DNA of 64,000 nucleotides from SZUA-448 sp964602475 (GTDB taxonomy: Bacteria; Bacillota; Clostridia; Lachnospirales; Lachnospiraceae): the NCBI GenBank assembly GCA_964602475.1, contig CAZRRN010000004.1, positions 1-64,000 on the forward strand. Reading direction: 5' to 3'. A program made the translations under genes and the position numbers. Positions 34,786 to 42,758 of the stretch are shown piece by piece. Position 1 is the stretch's first letter; every line of letters starts with the position of its first letter. Under the pieces are notes generated by a model. That model was not told the DNA's origin, did not search any database, and saw only the letters and a program-made list of their open reading frames with translations.

Positions 34786-35655
34786 TCAGATCATACCGCC
34801 GGGTTTTCTGTTCACCCACTGTACAGCTAGCTGGATCCAGCCCTCATTGTCCGGAACAATCTGTTTTTGATCTGTTGCCGTCAGGCTGTTACAGAGCGCA
34901 AGACCATGCCCACCCTTTTCGTATACATGAAGTTCAAACGGAACGGCTTCTTTTCGTAGTGCCAGCGCAAATTCCAGTGAATTCTCCACCGGAACACTTC
35001 CGTCCTCCTCCGTATGCCACAAAAATGCAGGGACAGTGTCTTTCGAAACCTGCAATTCCAGCGAAAGCTCCTGCTGTAATACTGCTGCTTCTGCTCCAAG
35101 CAGATTGTCACGTGAACCCCCATGTGTTGCTCTGCCCATCGTAATGACCGGATAACACAATATCATTCCGTCCGGGCGCCATGGTTTGCCAGCTGTGTCA
35201 TATGCCCTATCAATAAGACCGTCTTCTGCAAATTCCTCCTCAAAGACAGGTCGGTTCCATAAGGTTCCGAGAGACGCTACCAAATGTCCTCCTGCAGAAA
35301 ATCCACAAACATAAACAGCCTTACTGTCCACGTTCCATTCTTCTGCTTTTCCTCGTACCACGGTAACCGCCCGCGCAAGTTCCCTTGCAGCACACGGCCA
35401 TTTTGCAGGAACCACACTGTATTCCATCAGGGCACAATGAAATCCCGCTGCCAGAAATTTCATCACGACCGGCTCTGCCTCCCTTGCCGACCGATATTCA
35501 TAGGCTCCGCCGGGACATATCAGAATCATTGGCCGTTTTTTTGCCAGCGAACACCCTGTGCCGGTATCCAGCAAATACAGCTGCAGTGCAGGCTGTTCTT
35601 TACCAAACGCACCGTCCCTAAGGTGCAGATGAATCTCTTCCCGTATATATTTCAT
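34786..35655 (-). CDS. Alpha/beta hydrolase, acetylesterase/BD-FAE type
   Basis: The 289-aa cytosolic hydrolase has the oxyanion-side CPGGAYEYRS (HGGG-like), the nucleophile elbow GFSAGGHL, an Asp in WHTEEDGSVP and the catalytic His in KGGHGLAL. This fits the carbohydrate esterase group that removes acetyl or feruloyl groups from plant sugars, with no signal peptide, so it would act on imported oligosaccharides. GGGTGG lies 5 nt before the ATG at 35655; a GTG three codons earlier is less likely. No sugar-utilisation genes are adjacent. Confidence 0.88.
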   Translation of the reverse strand: MKYIREEIHLHLRDGAFGKEQPALQLYLLDTGTGCSLAKKRPMILICPGGAYEYRSAREAEPVVMKFLAAGFHCALMEYSVVPAKWPCAARELARAVTVVRGKAEEWNVDSKAVYVCGFSAGGHLVASLGTLWNRPVFEEEFAEDGLIDRAYDTAGKPWRPDGMILCYPVITMGRATHGGSRDNLLGAEAAVLQQELSLELQVSKDTVPAFLWHTEEDGSVPVENSLEFALALRKEAVPFELHVYEKGGHGLALCNSLTATDQKQIVPDNEGWIQLAVQWVNRKPGGMI

Positions 35656-35699
35656 GTTAACCACCCTTTCTATTAATCAAAAGTTTTAGAAAAGACATT

Positions 35700-35718
35700 G
35701 AATCAGAATTTCTGATTC
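35700..35718 (-). other. Near-perfect palindrome after ybaK
   Basis: An 8-bp inverted repeat GAATCAGA/TCTGATTC with a 3-nt centre lies about 27 nt after the ybaK stop and about 45 nt before the esterase start. It could be a weak terminator or an operator; AT-rich stem and poor T run leave this open. Confidence 0.4.
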
Positions 35719-35744
35719 TGATCTGCAAGTTCTCCAGTTTAGAT

Positions 35745-36227
35745 TCAATCAACCGTCAGATCCGCTGCTTCGACCGGTAGTACCATCTGCAGCTGTTCCA
35801 GTGTCAGCTCAATCTGATAACCAATCCGTCCGCCGCTCACGATGACCGTGCTGCACTGTTTCGCACTGTTATGAATCACGGTTTTAAATTGCTTTTTCAT
35901 CCCGACCGGCGAACAGCCGCCGTGGATATATCCGGTCAGTCCGAGAAGATCTCGCGACTTAAGCATTTCTATCGACTTTTCTCCGACCACACGTGCTGCT
36001 TTTTTCAGGTCAAGTTCTTCCGCCGCCGGTATGATAAAGACATAATGCTCTGTACTTTTTCCTGTTGTAACCAGTGTCTTGAAAACATGCTCCGGTGCTT
36101 CATTCAGCAGAGCTGCCACCTCCACCCCCGAAAGAGCGTTCTCTGCCGTGTAGAAAAATTCCTTATAAGTTATTTTCTTGCTGTCTAGTTTTCTGGTTGC
36201 GTTCGTTTTATCATTTTTGGAACTCAT
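35745..36227 (-). CDS. ybaK: Cys-tRNA(Pro)/Cys-tRNA(Cys) deacylase YbaK
   Basis: YbaK/EbsC proteins clear Cys wrongly attached to tRNA-Pro. The 160-aa protein has the family's catalytic Lys environment (VFKTLVTTG), FIIPAAEELDLKKAARVVG and the GYIHGGCSPVGMKK loop with GCSPxG. The length is standard. AAAGGG precedes the ATG. It lies 63 nt after the GTPase-NYN gene on the same strand, so the two may be co-transcribed; both act on translation. Confidence 0.93.
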   Translation of the reverse strand: MSSKNDKTNATRKLDSKKITYKEFFYTAENALSGVEVAALLNEAPEHVFKTLVTTGKSTEHYVFIIPAAEELDLKKAARVVGEKSIEMLKSRDLLGLTGYIHGGCSPVGMKKQFKTVIHNSAKQCSTVIVSGGRIGYQIELTLEQLQMVLPVEAADLTVD

Positions 36228-36290
36228 TTTTTACCCTTTCTACGATCCAGTTATTTACCATACGTTCCGGATTCACCAGCGGTTTATCCG

Positions 36291-38843
36291 CTATGTTTCC
36301 AAATATTCCTCACGTAGCGTTTCTTCTTCCGTTCTGATTCTGTGCAGAAATTCGTCCGCATTCAGTACCCTGCACCCAGCTCCACAGATAATCACCTGTT
36401 CCAGGCGGTCGGAGGTTGCAACTGTAATGTTATAATTATTGCTGTTCTGATGTGAAAAGTGTTCAATAAAGCAATCTGCTGTTTCGGCCTCTTTTGTATA
36501 AACAACATCAATGTTGTGGTATCGAAGCTGTTCTGTTACGTGACCCTGTACACGATAAGCATCAAACACCGCTATTACCTTACTGTCGCACACTCCCTGA
36601 TAATTACACAGAATATCAAGAAGCCGTCCGCGAGCTCCATCCAGATTGATTTTCGTCAGTTCCCGAAGCTCCTCCCATGCGAAGATGATATTATACCCGT
36701 CCACCAGCAGATAACGGTCTCTCATGTCTTTCTTCTTCGGAGCTGTTCTCATTGGCTGAAGTTCTGTCCTTCTTGTTATTCCGGAACGTTTTTCCTCTTT
36801 CTCCCGCTGATTGGCGAATGAAGTCCGCCGAAGAATCGCGTCAATTTCCTCGGTTCCGACCCAGCGCTCTTCTGACTTTTTCTGCTCTGGATTCTCATCA
36901 TTCACATCCGTGGGAACTTGTTTCTGAAACTCTCTCCCTCCCTCGATATGCATGTAATCCTTCACCTTGCTCCACTCAACAAAAAAACCGGAACCTCCGG
37001 AACAGAATACCGATCCGGCCGGATTTTCCGGATCCTGTTCCGGATTATATGCCATCTTTGAAATAATTCTTTCACTTTCATGACACGGTTCATATCCCCG
37101 AATCGTACAGCTTAGATGTCCGAGTCCTTTGGAATAGGATGTTACTTCCTTCTGGTAACCTCGAAGTGATGCAACCGGCGCGTAGCCGGTTATGACCGCA
37201 AACCCATCCGTCAGCTCCGGTGCTCCGGTTTTGGCAGACAGCTGCTCAAGCTCCGTTATGGCACGTCCCACATTTTCTGCTGGAATCTCCAGGCGAAAAT
37301 CATAATATGGTTCCAACAGTACAGATTCTGCCTGCATCAGTCCCTGACGTACCGCCCGGTAGGTTGCCTGCCTAAAGTCCCCGCCTTCGGTATGCTTTTT
37401 ATGTGCTCTTCCGGCAATCAGCGTTATTTTCACATCGGTCAACACTGCTCCAGTCAGCACTCCCTTATGTTCCTTTTCGTATAAATGGGTCATTACAAGC
37501 CTTTGCCAGTTCTTATCCAGTTCATCTTCACTGCAGTCTGTCTCATATACCATTCCGCTTCCCGGGGTTCCCGGCTCCAGTTTTAGATGCACCTCAGCAT
37601 AATGCTTAAGCGGTTCAAAATGCCCTACACCCTCCACTGTACTTGTAATTGTTTCGTGGTATACAACATTCCCCGGTCCGAATTCCACTTCAATTCCGAA
37701 ACGCTCCTGAATCAGCCGCCGGAGTATCTCAGTCTGAACCTCGCCCATGACTGCCACTTGTATTTCCTGCAGTTTTTCGTTCCATAACAAATGAAGTTCC
37801 GGATTCTCCTCTTCCAGGGTTCGAAGCTTCCCGAGCAGAACAAAAGGATTTGTTCCCTCCGGCAGCCCCAGCCTGCAAAGCAGCACCGGTGTAAGAAGCG
37901 GAAGCGCAAGCTCCTGTTCTTTTCCGTAACCTTCGCCGGGAATACTTTTCTTTAGCCCAGTTACTGCGCAAATCGTTCCCGCGCAGGCTTCTTCCACCGG
38001 TTCAAACCCATTTCCGGAGTATATCCGGATCTGATTCACCTTCTCCTGTGACTTAAGAATATCACGAACCTTCATACATCCACCGGTAATTTTCAGATGT
38101 GTAAGACGATTGCCCTGCCCGTCATGTGATATTTTAAATACTCTGGCGCCGAATTCGCTCGAATATTCCTTTTTGCTGATATACTGCTCCAATCCTTCCA
38201 AAAGCTCCTTGATTCCTTCTCCGCGAAGCGCCGACCCCGAAAAGCACGGAATCAGTTCACGGGTTGAAATCAATTCACGTATTGTTTCGTCTTGGATCGT
38301 TCCACCGCCAAGATACCGTTCTACCAGAGCTTCCCTGCAGATTGCAATTGATTCATAAAATTCTTTGTTTTTTTTGGAAAAATTCACACATGGAACCGTA
38401 ACTGCCGACTGTATTTCTCTTCTTACACGATTTACATCCGCCCCGTCACGGTCTGTTTTATTAATAAAAACAAACACCGGAATATGGTAGATATCCAGCA
38501 GATGAAGCAAGGTTCTTGTATGCGCCTGTACACCTTCTACGGCACTGATTACAAGAACCGTATAATCGAGCACAGGAAGCACTCGTTCCATTTCTGCCGA
38601 AAAATCCACATGTCCCGGTGTATCAAGCAGTGTAATCTCATATTGTCCGAGCGGTATGACCGCCTGTTTCGAAAAAATGGTAATCCCTCGTTCCTGTTCC
38701 AGAGTATAATAATCCAGGAAAGCATCACCATGGTCTACGCGACCCTTACGGCGAAGCTTTCCTGTCTCATATAAAATCGCTTCAGTTAAGGTTGTCTTGC
38801 CGGCATCTACATGCGCCAGCACTCCGAGAGTTACTTTATTCAT
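36291..38843 (-). CDS. TetM/EF-G-like translational GTPase fused to Rae1/YacP-type NYN nuclease
   Basis: Residues 1 to about 640 are a ribosome-protection-type GTPase: G1 GVLAHVDAGKTTL, G2 region QERGITI, G3 DTPGHVDF, G4 NKTD, then domains II-V (YHETITSTVEGVGHFEPL, LEPYYDF, GYAPVASLRGY). The domain IV tip, where Tet(M) has a Tyr-Ser-Pro-Val segment, reads HKKHTEGGDF, so tetracycline release is doubtful. A charged linker holds WVGTEEIDAILRRTSFA. Residues about 707-850 match YacP/Rae1: LLVDGYNIIFAWEEL, VFDAYRV, YTKEAETAD and TVATSD, including the acidic residues expected at a PIN/NYN site. Rae1 cuts mRNA in the ribosomal A site. I infer a GTP-driven factor that delivers an mRNA nuclease to stalled ribosomes. 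It starts 5 nt after carD. Confidence 0.88.
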   Translation of the reverse strand: MNKVTLGVLAHVDAGKTTLTEAILYETGKLRRKGRVDHGDAFLDYYTLEQERGITIFSKQAVIPLGQYEITLLDTPGHVDFSAEMERVLPVLDYTVLVISAVEGVQAHTRTLLHLLDIYHIPVFVFINKTDRDGADVNRVRREIQSAVTVPCVNFSKKNKEFYESIAICREALVERYLGGGTIQDETIRELISTRELIPCFSGSALRGEGIKELLEGLEQYISKKEYSSEFGARVFKISHDGQGNRLTHLKITGGCMKVRDILKSQEKVNQIRIYSGNGFEPVEEACAGTICAVTGLKKSIPGEGYGKEQELALPLLTPVLLCRLGLPEGTNPFVLLGKLRTLEEENPELHLLWNEKLQEIQVAVMGEVQTEILRRLIQERFGIEVEFGPGNVVYHETITSTVEGVGHFEPLKHYAEVHLKLEPGTPGSGMVYETDCSEDELDKNWQRLVMTHLYEKEHKGVLTGAVLTDVKITLIAGRAHKKHTEGGDFRQATYRAVRQGLMQAESVLLEPYYDFRLEIPAENVGRAITELEQLSAKTGAPELTDGFAVITGYAPVASLRGYQKEVTSYSKGLGHLSCTIRGYEPCHESERIISKMAYNPEQDPENPAGSVFCSGGSGFFVEWSKVKDYMHIEGGREFQKQVPTDVNDENPEQKKSEERWVGTEEIDAILRRTSFANQREKEEKRSGITRRTELQPMRTAPKKKDMRDRYLLVDGYNIIFAWEELRELTKINLDGARGRLLDILCNYQGVCDSKVIAVFDAYRVQGHVTEQLRYHNIDVVYTKEAETADCFIEHFSHQNSNNYNITVATSDRLEQVIICGAGCRVLNADEFLHRIRTEEETLREEYLET

Positions 38844-38848
38844 CCAAT

Positions 38849-39343
38849 TTACTGAACCCTGGATGCAATCAAAGCCTGCATCTCACTTTTTTCACGACCG
38901 ATAGCAAACGCAAGCTCACTGTACAGATTATCCTCCGCGAGCTTAAAATAGCGGTCATCCGTGGCGGTTGTCTTCTTTCCTTCCTCTAGGCGTTTCTTTC
39001 TCCGGAAATATAAGGTCTTTATCATACTGACCAGTTCCTTGCAGTCACAGCTTCGGATTGCTTCTTTGTATCGTGCATCCCTCTGCTTGTCGTCCTGAAT
39101 AATAATCTCTTCAATATTCGGAATTTCTTCAATCAGCTTCCAAGCTTCCTTCTCGGTCAATACCGGGCGCATATTGTCATTTTGCTCTTCTGCCGGAGTA
39201 AAAATCTCGCTTCCGTGTTCATTGATCGGTATTAAAAAATAATAGTCTTTATCGGATGCGCCTTCCATAGCAAGAGGGGCAATATCCTTTACCTTACATA
39301 TCCCTCCGCTTCGATGTATTACATATTCACCAATTGAAAACAT
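38849..39343 (-). CDS. carD: CarD-family transcription regulator
   Basis: The N-terminal CarD/CdnL/TRCF RNA polymerase-binding module (about 1-60) shows FSIGEYVIHRSGGICKVKDI and YYFLIPI. A helical C-terminal half (about 65-164, ERK-rich, with KTLYFRRKKRLEEGKK) follows, as in CdnL. CarD proteins bind the polymerase beta lobe and stabilise open promoters. GGATG precedes the ATG, and the stop lies 5 nt before the GTPase-NYN start, so translation is probably coupled. It has its own promoter with an inverted repeat. Confidence 0.9.
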   Translation of the reverse strand: MFSIGEYVIHRSGGICKVKDIAPLAMEGASDKDYYFLIPINEHGSEIFTPAEEQNDNMRPVLTEKEAWKLIEEIPNIEEIIIQDDKQRDARYKEAIRSCDCKELVSMIKTLYFRRKKRLEEGKKTTATDDRYFKLAEDNLYSELAFAIGREKSEMQALIASRVQ

Positions 39344-39426
39344 ATATCATCCATTCTGCGCTGTACTTAAAGCTGATGCAGCCCATGCCGTACAACGCCA
39401 AACACAGACTGCGGTAGTTTCAAACC

Positions 39427-39452
39427 ATAGTCGAATGCTTTATGACGACTAT
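39427..39452 (-). other. Inverted repeat at the carD transcription start
   Basis: ATAGTCG (39427-39433) and CGACTAT (39446-39452) form a 7-bp inverted repeat about 7 nt after the -10 element, at or just after the transcription start. It could be an operator or a 5' hairpin that protects the mRNA. Confidence 0.5.
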
Positions 39453-39458
39453 ATAAAC

Positions 39459-39487
39459 AGTATAACACATTTTTGCGGATAATGTAA
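39459..39487 (-). promoter_or_regulatory. Sigma-A promoter of carD operon
   Basis: TTACAT (39487-39482), 17 nt, TATACT (39464-39459) on the minus strand, with TGTG just before the -10. The rest of the 260-nt gap between carD and the EAL gene holds no other clear element. Confidence 0.7.
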
Positions 39488-39603
39488 GTGCTTTATTGAC
39501 ACGGAGAGCATTTTTGGTGACTATTTATATTTATTAACCCAAAAATATTGTTTATTATTACAATTGTCATACAATGCAAGCAGACATTGCTTCTTTTTTG
39601 ACT

Positions 39604-41541
39604 CTATTCGGTTCGTTTTGCTTCCCATTCCTGATTCAGTATGTAATCTGCAAATCCTGTTTCCGGAAGCGGTTTTGAAAAATAGTACCCCTGAACATAA
39701 TCGATTTCCTTCTCTTTGATCAGTAAAAACTGCTCCCAGGTTTCAACTCCTTCAGCAAGAATCAGCATCTGCATTTCCTTCGCCATCCGAATTACATGAT
39801 TCAATATAATGTCTGACCGGCTACTGGTTCCATAAGACCACAGAAGCGATTTATCCAGCTTAATCATATAGAACGGCAGTTCCAGAATGCTGTTCAGATT
39901 GGCATATCCGGTTCCATAGTCATCAATGGAAAACTCACAGCCTCCGGCAAGAATTGTCTCCATGACCTGCTTTAAGTTATCCATGGAATTAGATGCCGCT
40001 GTTTCCGTAATTTCAAAATGTATCAGTTCCGGAGCTACATTGTAGCTGTGTATCGTTCTGAAAATATCACTGCACAGATTTTCCTGCATACATTCCACCA
40101 CAGAAAGATTCACATCAATCATTTCAATTCCGAGTGCTTTCATATCAACACGGGAAACAAATTCACAGACCTTACGAAGTACAATATTTCCGATTTGCAG
40201 AATGTGACCGTTTTTCTCCGCAAGCGGAATAAACAATTCCGGTGAAATCCACCCAAGCACCGGATCATTTAACCGTATCAGTGCTTCGGCAGATGTAACC
40301 CGTTTTTCTTTGACCGAATAAATCGGCTGATACCAAACTTCAAACGATTCGTTGTCAATGGCTCGTTCTATTGCTCCTTCTATCGCTACAGTATGTGCTA
40401 TTTCATGAAGAATCTCGTCATCTACTTCAATAAAGCAGGAGCTGCGATTCACATCATCCAGCTTCATCATACAGTAATCCATATTAGTCAGAATACTTTC
40501 CAGAGATGCTGCAAACTTCGGTATTTCTATACTGCTGACAGAAATGTTCAGCTTCACATCAACCCCATTGATTGTCCATGGTCTGCGGAATCGACTGCTC
40601 AGCTTCTGTATAATCTCCTCCGCCACCTCATGCTTATATGCTATGACCGCCAGCGTACTGCTGGTAATCCGGAAATGATGGGTATGGATATTGATCCCGC
40701 GAAGGTATTCTGCAATATCGCGAAGCAGCAAATCACAGTTCTCCACTCCGAAAATACTGTTGTAGGTTTTAAGCCCATTCACCCTGATTCCAAGAAAGAA
40801 AAATTTCTTTTCATCTTCAAAATAGCTGTTGCAGAGATTGATAAACGCAGCATTGTTAAAGCTTCCAGTCAGTGAATCAATATGATCGCTTGGGTTCTGC
40901 AGCGATAGATACAGCATCATCATAGACGCTGATGTTGCCGCACCCACCAGCATTATATTCAGGAAAAAGAACTGAGCCACAACCGCAGCAAAGGTAAATA
41001 CGCTGACAGAAACAACCGCAACAACCTGCAGATACTTCAGACGCTTATGAAAATAAACCGCCAGACCGCCCATACCAAGCAGGTACAACGCCGGTGAAAT
41101 GTAATGAACAATGAACAACGGACCTCGGAAATAAGCTCCTGCCTGGTCAAAATAAAAGAAAGCACCTGTAAAAATGTTGGTCAGTATCAGGATACAGTGA
41201 ATAACGCCCGGGATAGCCCATATCCATGGCTTGTTCAGTTTTGCAAGCCGCAGCTGTCCGGTCAGGGCAAGCGCATAGTAAAATCCGATTACTGCAAATA
41301 CTGCCTGTGAAAGATAAAACAGTGTATTAAGCAAGAACGGCGCTCCCGACGGATAACTCGAATAATTCATGATTGCATGTGAAGACCATGCATCAAATAT
41401 ATTATTGACCAGCGCAAGAAGCAGCATCACCGTAAAAAGCCGATCGGTAATCCCGGGCAGATGCTTTTTTGAAAAGTAAAAGAAAACAGCAATACTGATG
41501 AACAGGATTGCGCATAACAAAAAGCTGTAATCGTAAGTCAT
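39604..41541 (-). CDS. Membrane EAL phosphodiesterase with degenerate GGDEF
   Basis: Seven N-terminal helices (about 1-215) lead to a GGDEF domain whose active motif is replaced by ITSSTLAV, so it cannot make c-di-GMP, and an EAL domain (about 395-645). The EAL site is intact: EALIRLND (ExL), the Asn in VNLSVVE, DDYGTGYANLNS, Lys in IKLDKSLLW and AEGVET, then QGYYFSKPLP. It should hydrolyse c-di-GMP at the membrane, the dead GGDEF possibly sensing GTP. I start at 41541 (MTYDYSFLL), 9 nt after the repeat C motif and with GAAGG as ribosome site; this gives 645 aa. Confidence 0.9.
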   Translation of the reverse strand: MTYDYSFLLCAILFISIAVFFYFSKKHLPGITDRLFTVMLLLALVNNIFDAWSSHAIMNYSSYPSGAPFLLNTLFYLSQAVFAVIGFYYALALTGQLRLAKLNKPWIWAIPGVIHCILILTNIFTGAFFYFDQAGAYFRGPLFIVHYISPALYLLGMGGLAVYFHKRLKYLQVVAVVSVSVFTFAAVVAQFFFLNIMLVGAATSASMMMLYLSLQNPSDHIDSLTGSFNNAAFINLCNSYFEDEKKFFFLGIRVNGLKTYNSIFGVENCDLLLRDIAEYLRGINIHTHHFRITSSTLAVIAYKHEVAEEIIQKLSSRFRRPWTINGVDVKLNISVSSIEIPKFAASLESILTNMDYCMMKLDDVNRSSCFIEVDDEILHEIAHTVAIEGAIERAIDNESFEVWYQPIYSVKEKRVTSAEALIRLNDPVLGWISPELFIPLAEKNGHILQIGNIVLRKVCEFVSRVDMKALGIEMIDVNLSVVECMQENLCSDIFRTIHSYNVAPELIHFEITETAASNSMDNLKQVMETILAGGCEFSIDDYGTGYANLNSILELPFYMIKLDKSLLWSYGTSSRSDIILNHVIRMAKEMQMLILAEGVETWEQFLLIKEKEIDYVQGYYFSKPLPETGFADYILNQEWEAKRTE

Positions 41542-41640
41542 ATTTACCTTCATTTCTGCGCGTCTTTTTGTGCATAACAGACTTTGTGTCAAGCACCGCG
41601 CTACACAAATCTGTGTGTGAAAGGTTCATCTTTCACACTG
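41542..41640 (-). repeat. Dispersed leader repeat, copy C (upstream of EAL gene)
   Basis: The best-formed copy: a perfect 9-bp hairpin GTGTGAAAG/CTTTCACAC with loop ATGAAC is at the 5' edge; then CACAGATTTGTG, GCGCGGTGCTTGACACAAAG, GTTATGCAC, AAAAAG and CGCGCAGAAATG, 9 nt before the start codon. It fills the whole space between the rfbB stop at 41646 and the EAL gene. Confidence 0.88.
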
Positions 41641-41645
41641 ACCTC

Positions 41646-42698
41646 TCATTCTGTACAATGAACCAGTCGACTGCCATACATCGTTTCAAAATAAGTCTGA
41701 TATGAACCGTTAATTATATCTTCCAGCCAAGAACGGTGTTCAAGATACCATGCAACCGTGTCTCTGATACCTGTTTCGAAATCATATTCCGGTCTCCACC
41801 CAAGCTCCTGTTCAATCTTAGCAGGATCAATGGCATAGCGCAAATCATGTCCCGGCCGGTCGGTAACGTATTTAATCAGACCCTCCGGCTTATTTAGCGC
41901 TTTCAGAAGCGTTCTTACAACTTCAAGATTGGTTTTTTCATTGTGACCGCCGATATTATAGACTTCTCCATCCCGGCCTTTCTGCAGAATCAAGTCAATT
42001 GCAGAGCAGTGATCCCTGACATAAAGCCAGTCGCGGATATTTTTGCCTTTCCCGTATACTGGCAGCTCCTGATCTGACAATGCGCGGCTGATCATCAGCG
42101 GAATCAGTTTTTCCGGAAACTGATATGCTCCATAGTTATTAGAACAGCGGCTGATTGTCACCGGAAGTCCAAAGGTTCTGTGATAGGCAAGCACAAGAAG
42201 ATCGGCGCCTGCCTTACTAGCCGAATAAGGACTTGAGGTATGGAGCGGCGTTTCCTCCGTAAAAAAAAGCTCCGGTCGGTTCAAGGGCAGATCCCCATAC
42301 ACCTCGTCAGTCGAAACCTGATGATATCTGCTGACTCCATAGGTTTTGGCCGCATCAAGAAGTACCTGGGTTCCTACAACATTGGATCTTATAAATATCC
42401 CAGGATCATGAATACAGCGGTCTACATGAGTTTCTGCTGCAAAATTAACAACAATATCAAACTTTTCCTTACGGAACAGTTCCATAACAAAATCTGCATC
42501 AGAAATACTCCCCTTCACAAATCTGAAGTTTGGATTTTCTTCTGCTTTTCTAAGATTTTCAAGATTTCCTGCATAAGTAAGAAGATCAAGTACAACAATC
42601 CGGCAATCCGGGTACTTGTCCAGCATATAATATACAAAATTACTGCCTATAAACCCGGCACCTCCGGTAACGAGTATTTTTTTATTTAATTTATACAT
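41646..42698 (-). CDS. rfbB: dTDP-glucose 4,6-dehydratase
   Basis: RmlB dehydrates dTDP-glucose on the way to dTDP-rhamnose and related sugars. The NAD-binding GGAGFIGSNFV, FAAETHVDRCI, the STDEVYGDL loop (catalytic Asp-Glu), the YSASKAGADLL Tyr-x3-Lys pair and SNNYGAYQFPEKLIP are all intact, and 350 aa is the usual size. No rmlA, rmlC or rmlD is adjacent, so it is an orphan here. It lies between two c-di-GMP proteins. AAGGGG precedes the ATG. Confidence 0.95.
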   Translation of the reverse strand: MYKLNKKILVTGGAGFIGSNFVYYMLDKYPDCRIVVLDLLTYAGNLENLRKAEENPNFRFVKGSISDADFVMELFRKEKFDIVVNFAAETHVDRCIHDPGIFIRSNVVGTQVLLDAAKTYGVSRYHQVSTDEVYGDLPLNRPELFFTEETPLHTSSPYSASKAGADLLVLAYHRTFGLPVTISRCSNNYGAYQFPEKLIPLMISRALSDQELPVYGKGKNIRDWLYVRDHCSAIDLILQKGRDGEVYNIGGHNEKTNLEVVRTLLKALNKPEGLIKYVTDRPGHDLRYAIDPAKIEQELGWRPEYDFETGIRDTVAWYLEHRSWLEDIINGSYQTYFETMYGSRLVHCTE

Positions 42699-42758
42699 AT
42701 TTCCCCTTTTACGCTATAAAGATGAGTCCTCTTCAAGCTAAATGAAACAGAATTGCTG

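Noticed and set aside
36291..38843. Annotation as a tetracycline resistance gene tet(M)/tet(W)
   Set aside because: The domain IV tip differs from Tet(M), an extra nuclease domain is present and there is no sign of a conjugative element or tet leader peptide.
39496..39530. TTGACA on the plus strand followed by TATATT
   Set aside because: Spacing is wrong for the best -10 and there is no plus-strand gene downstream.
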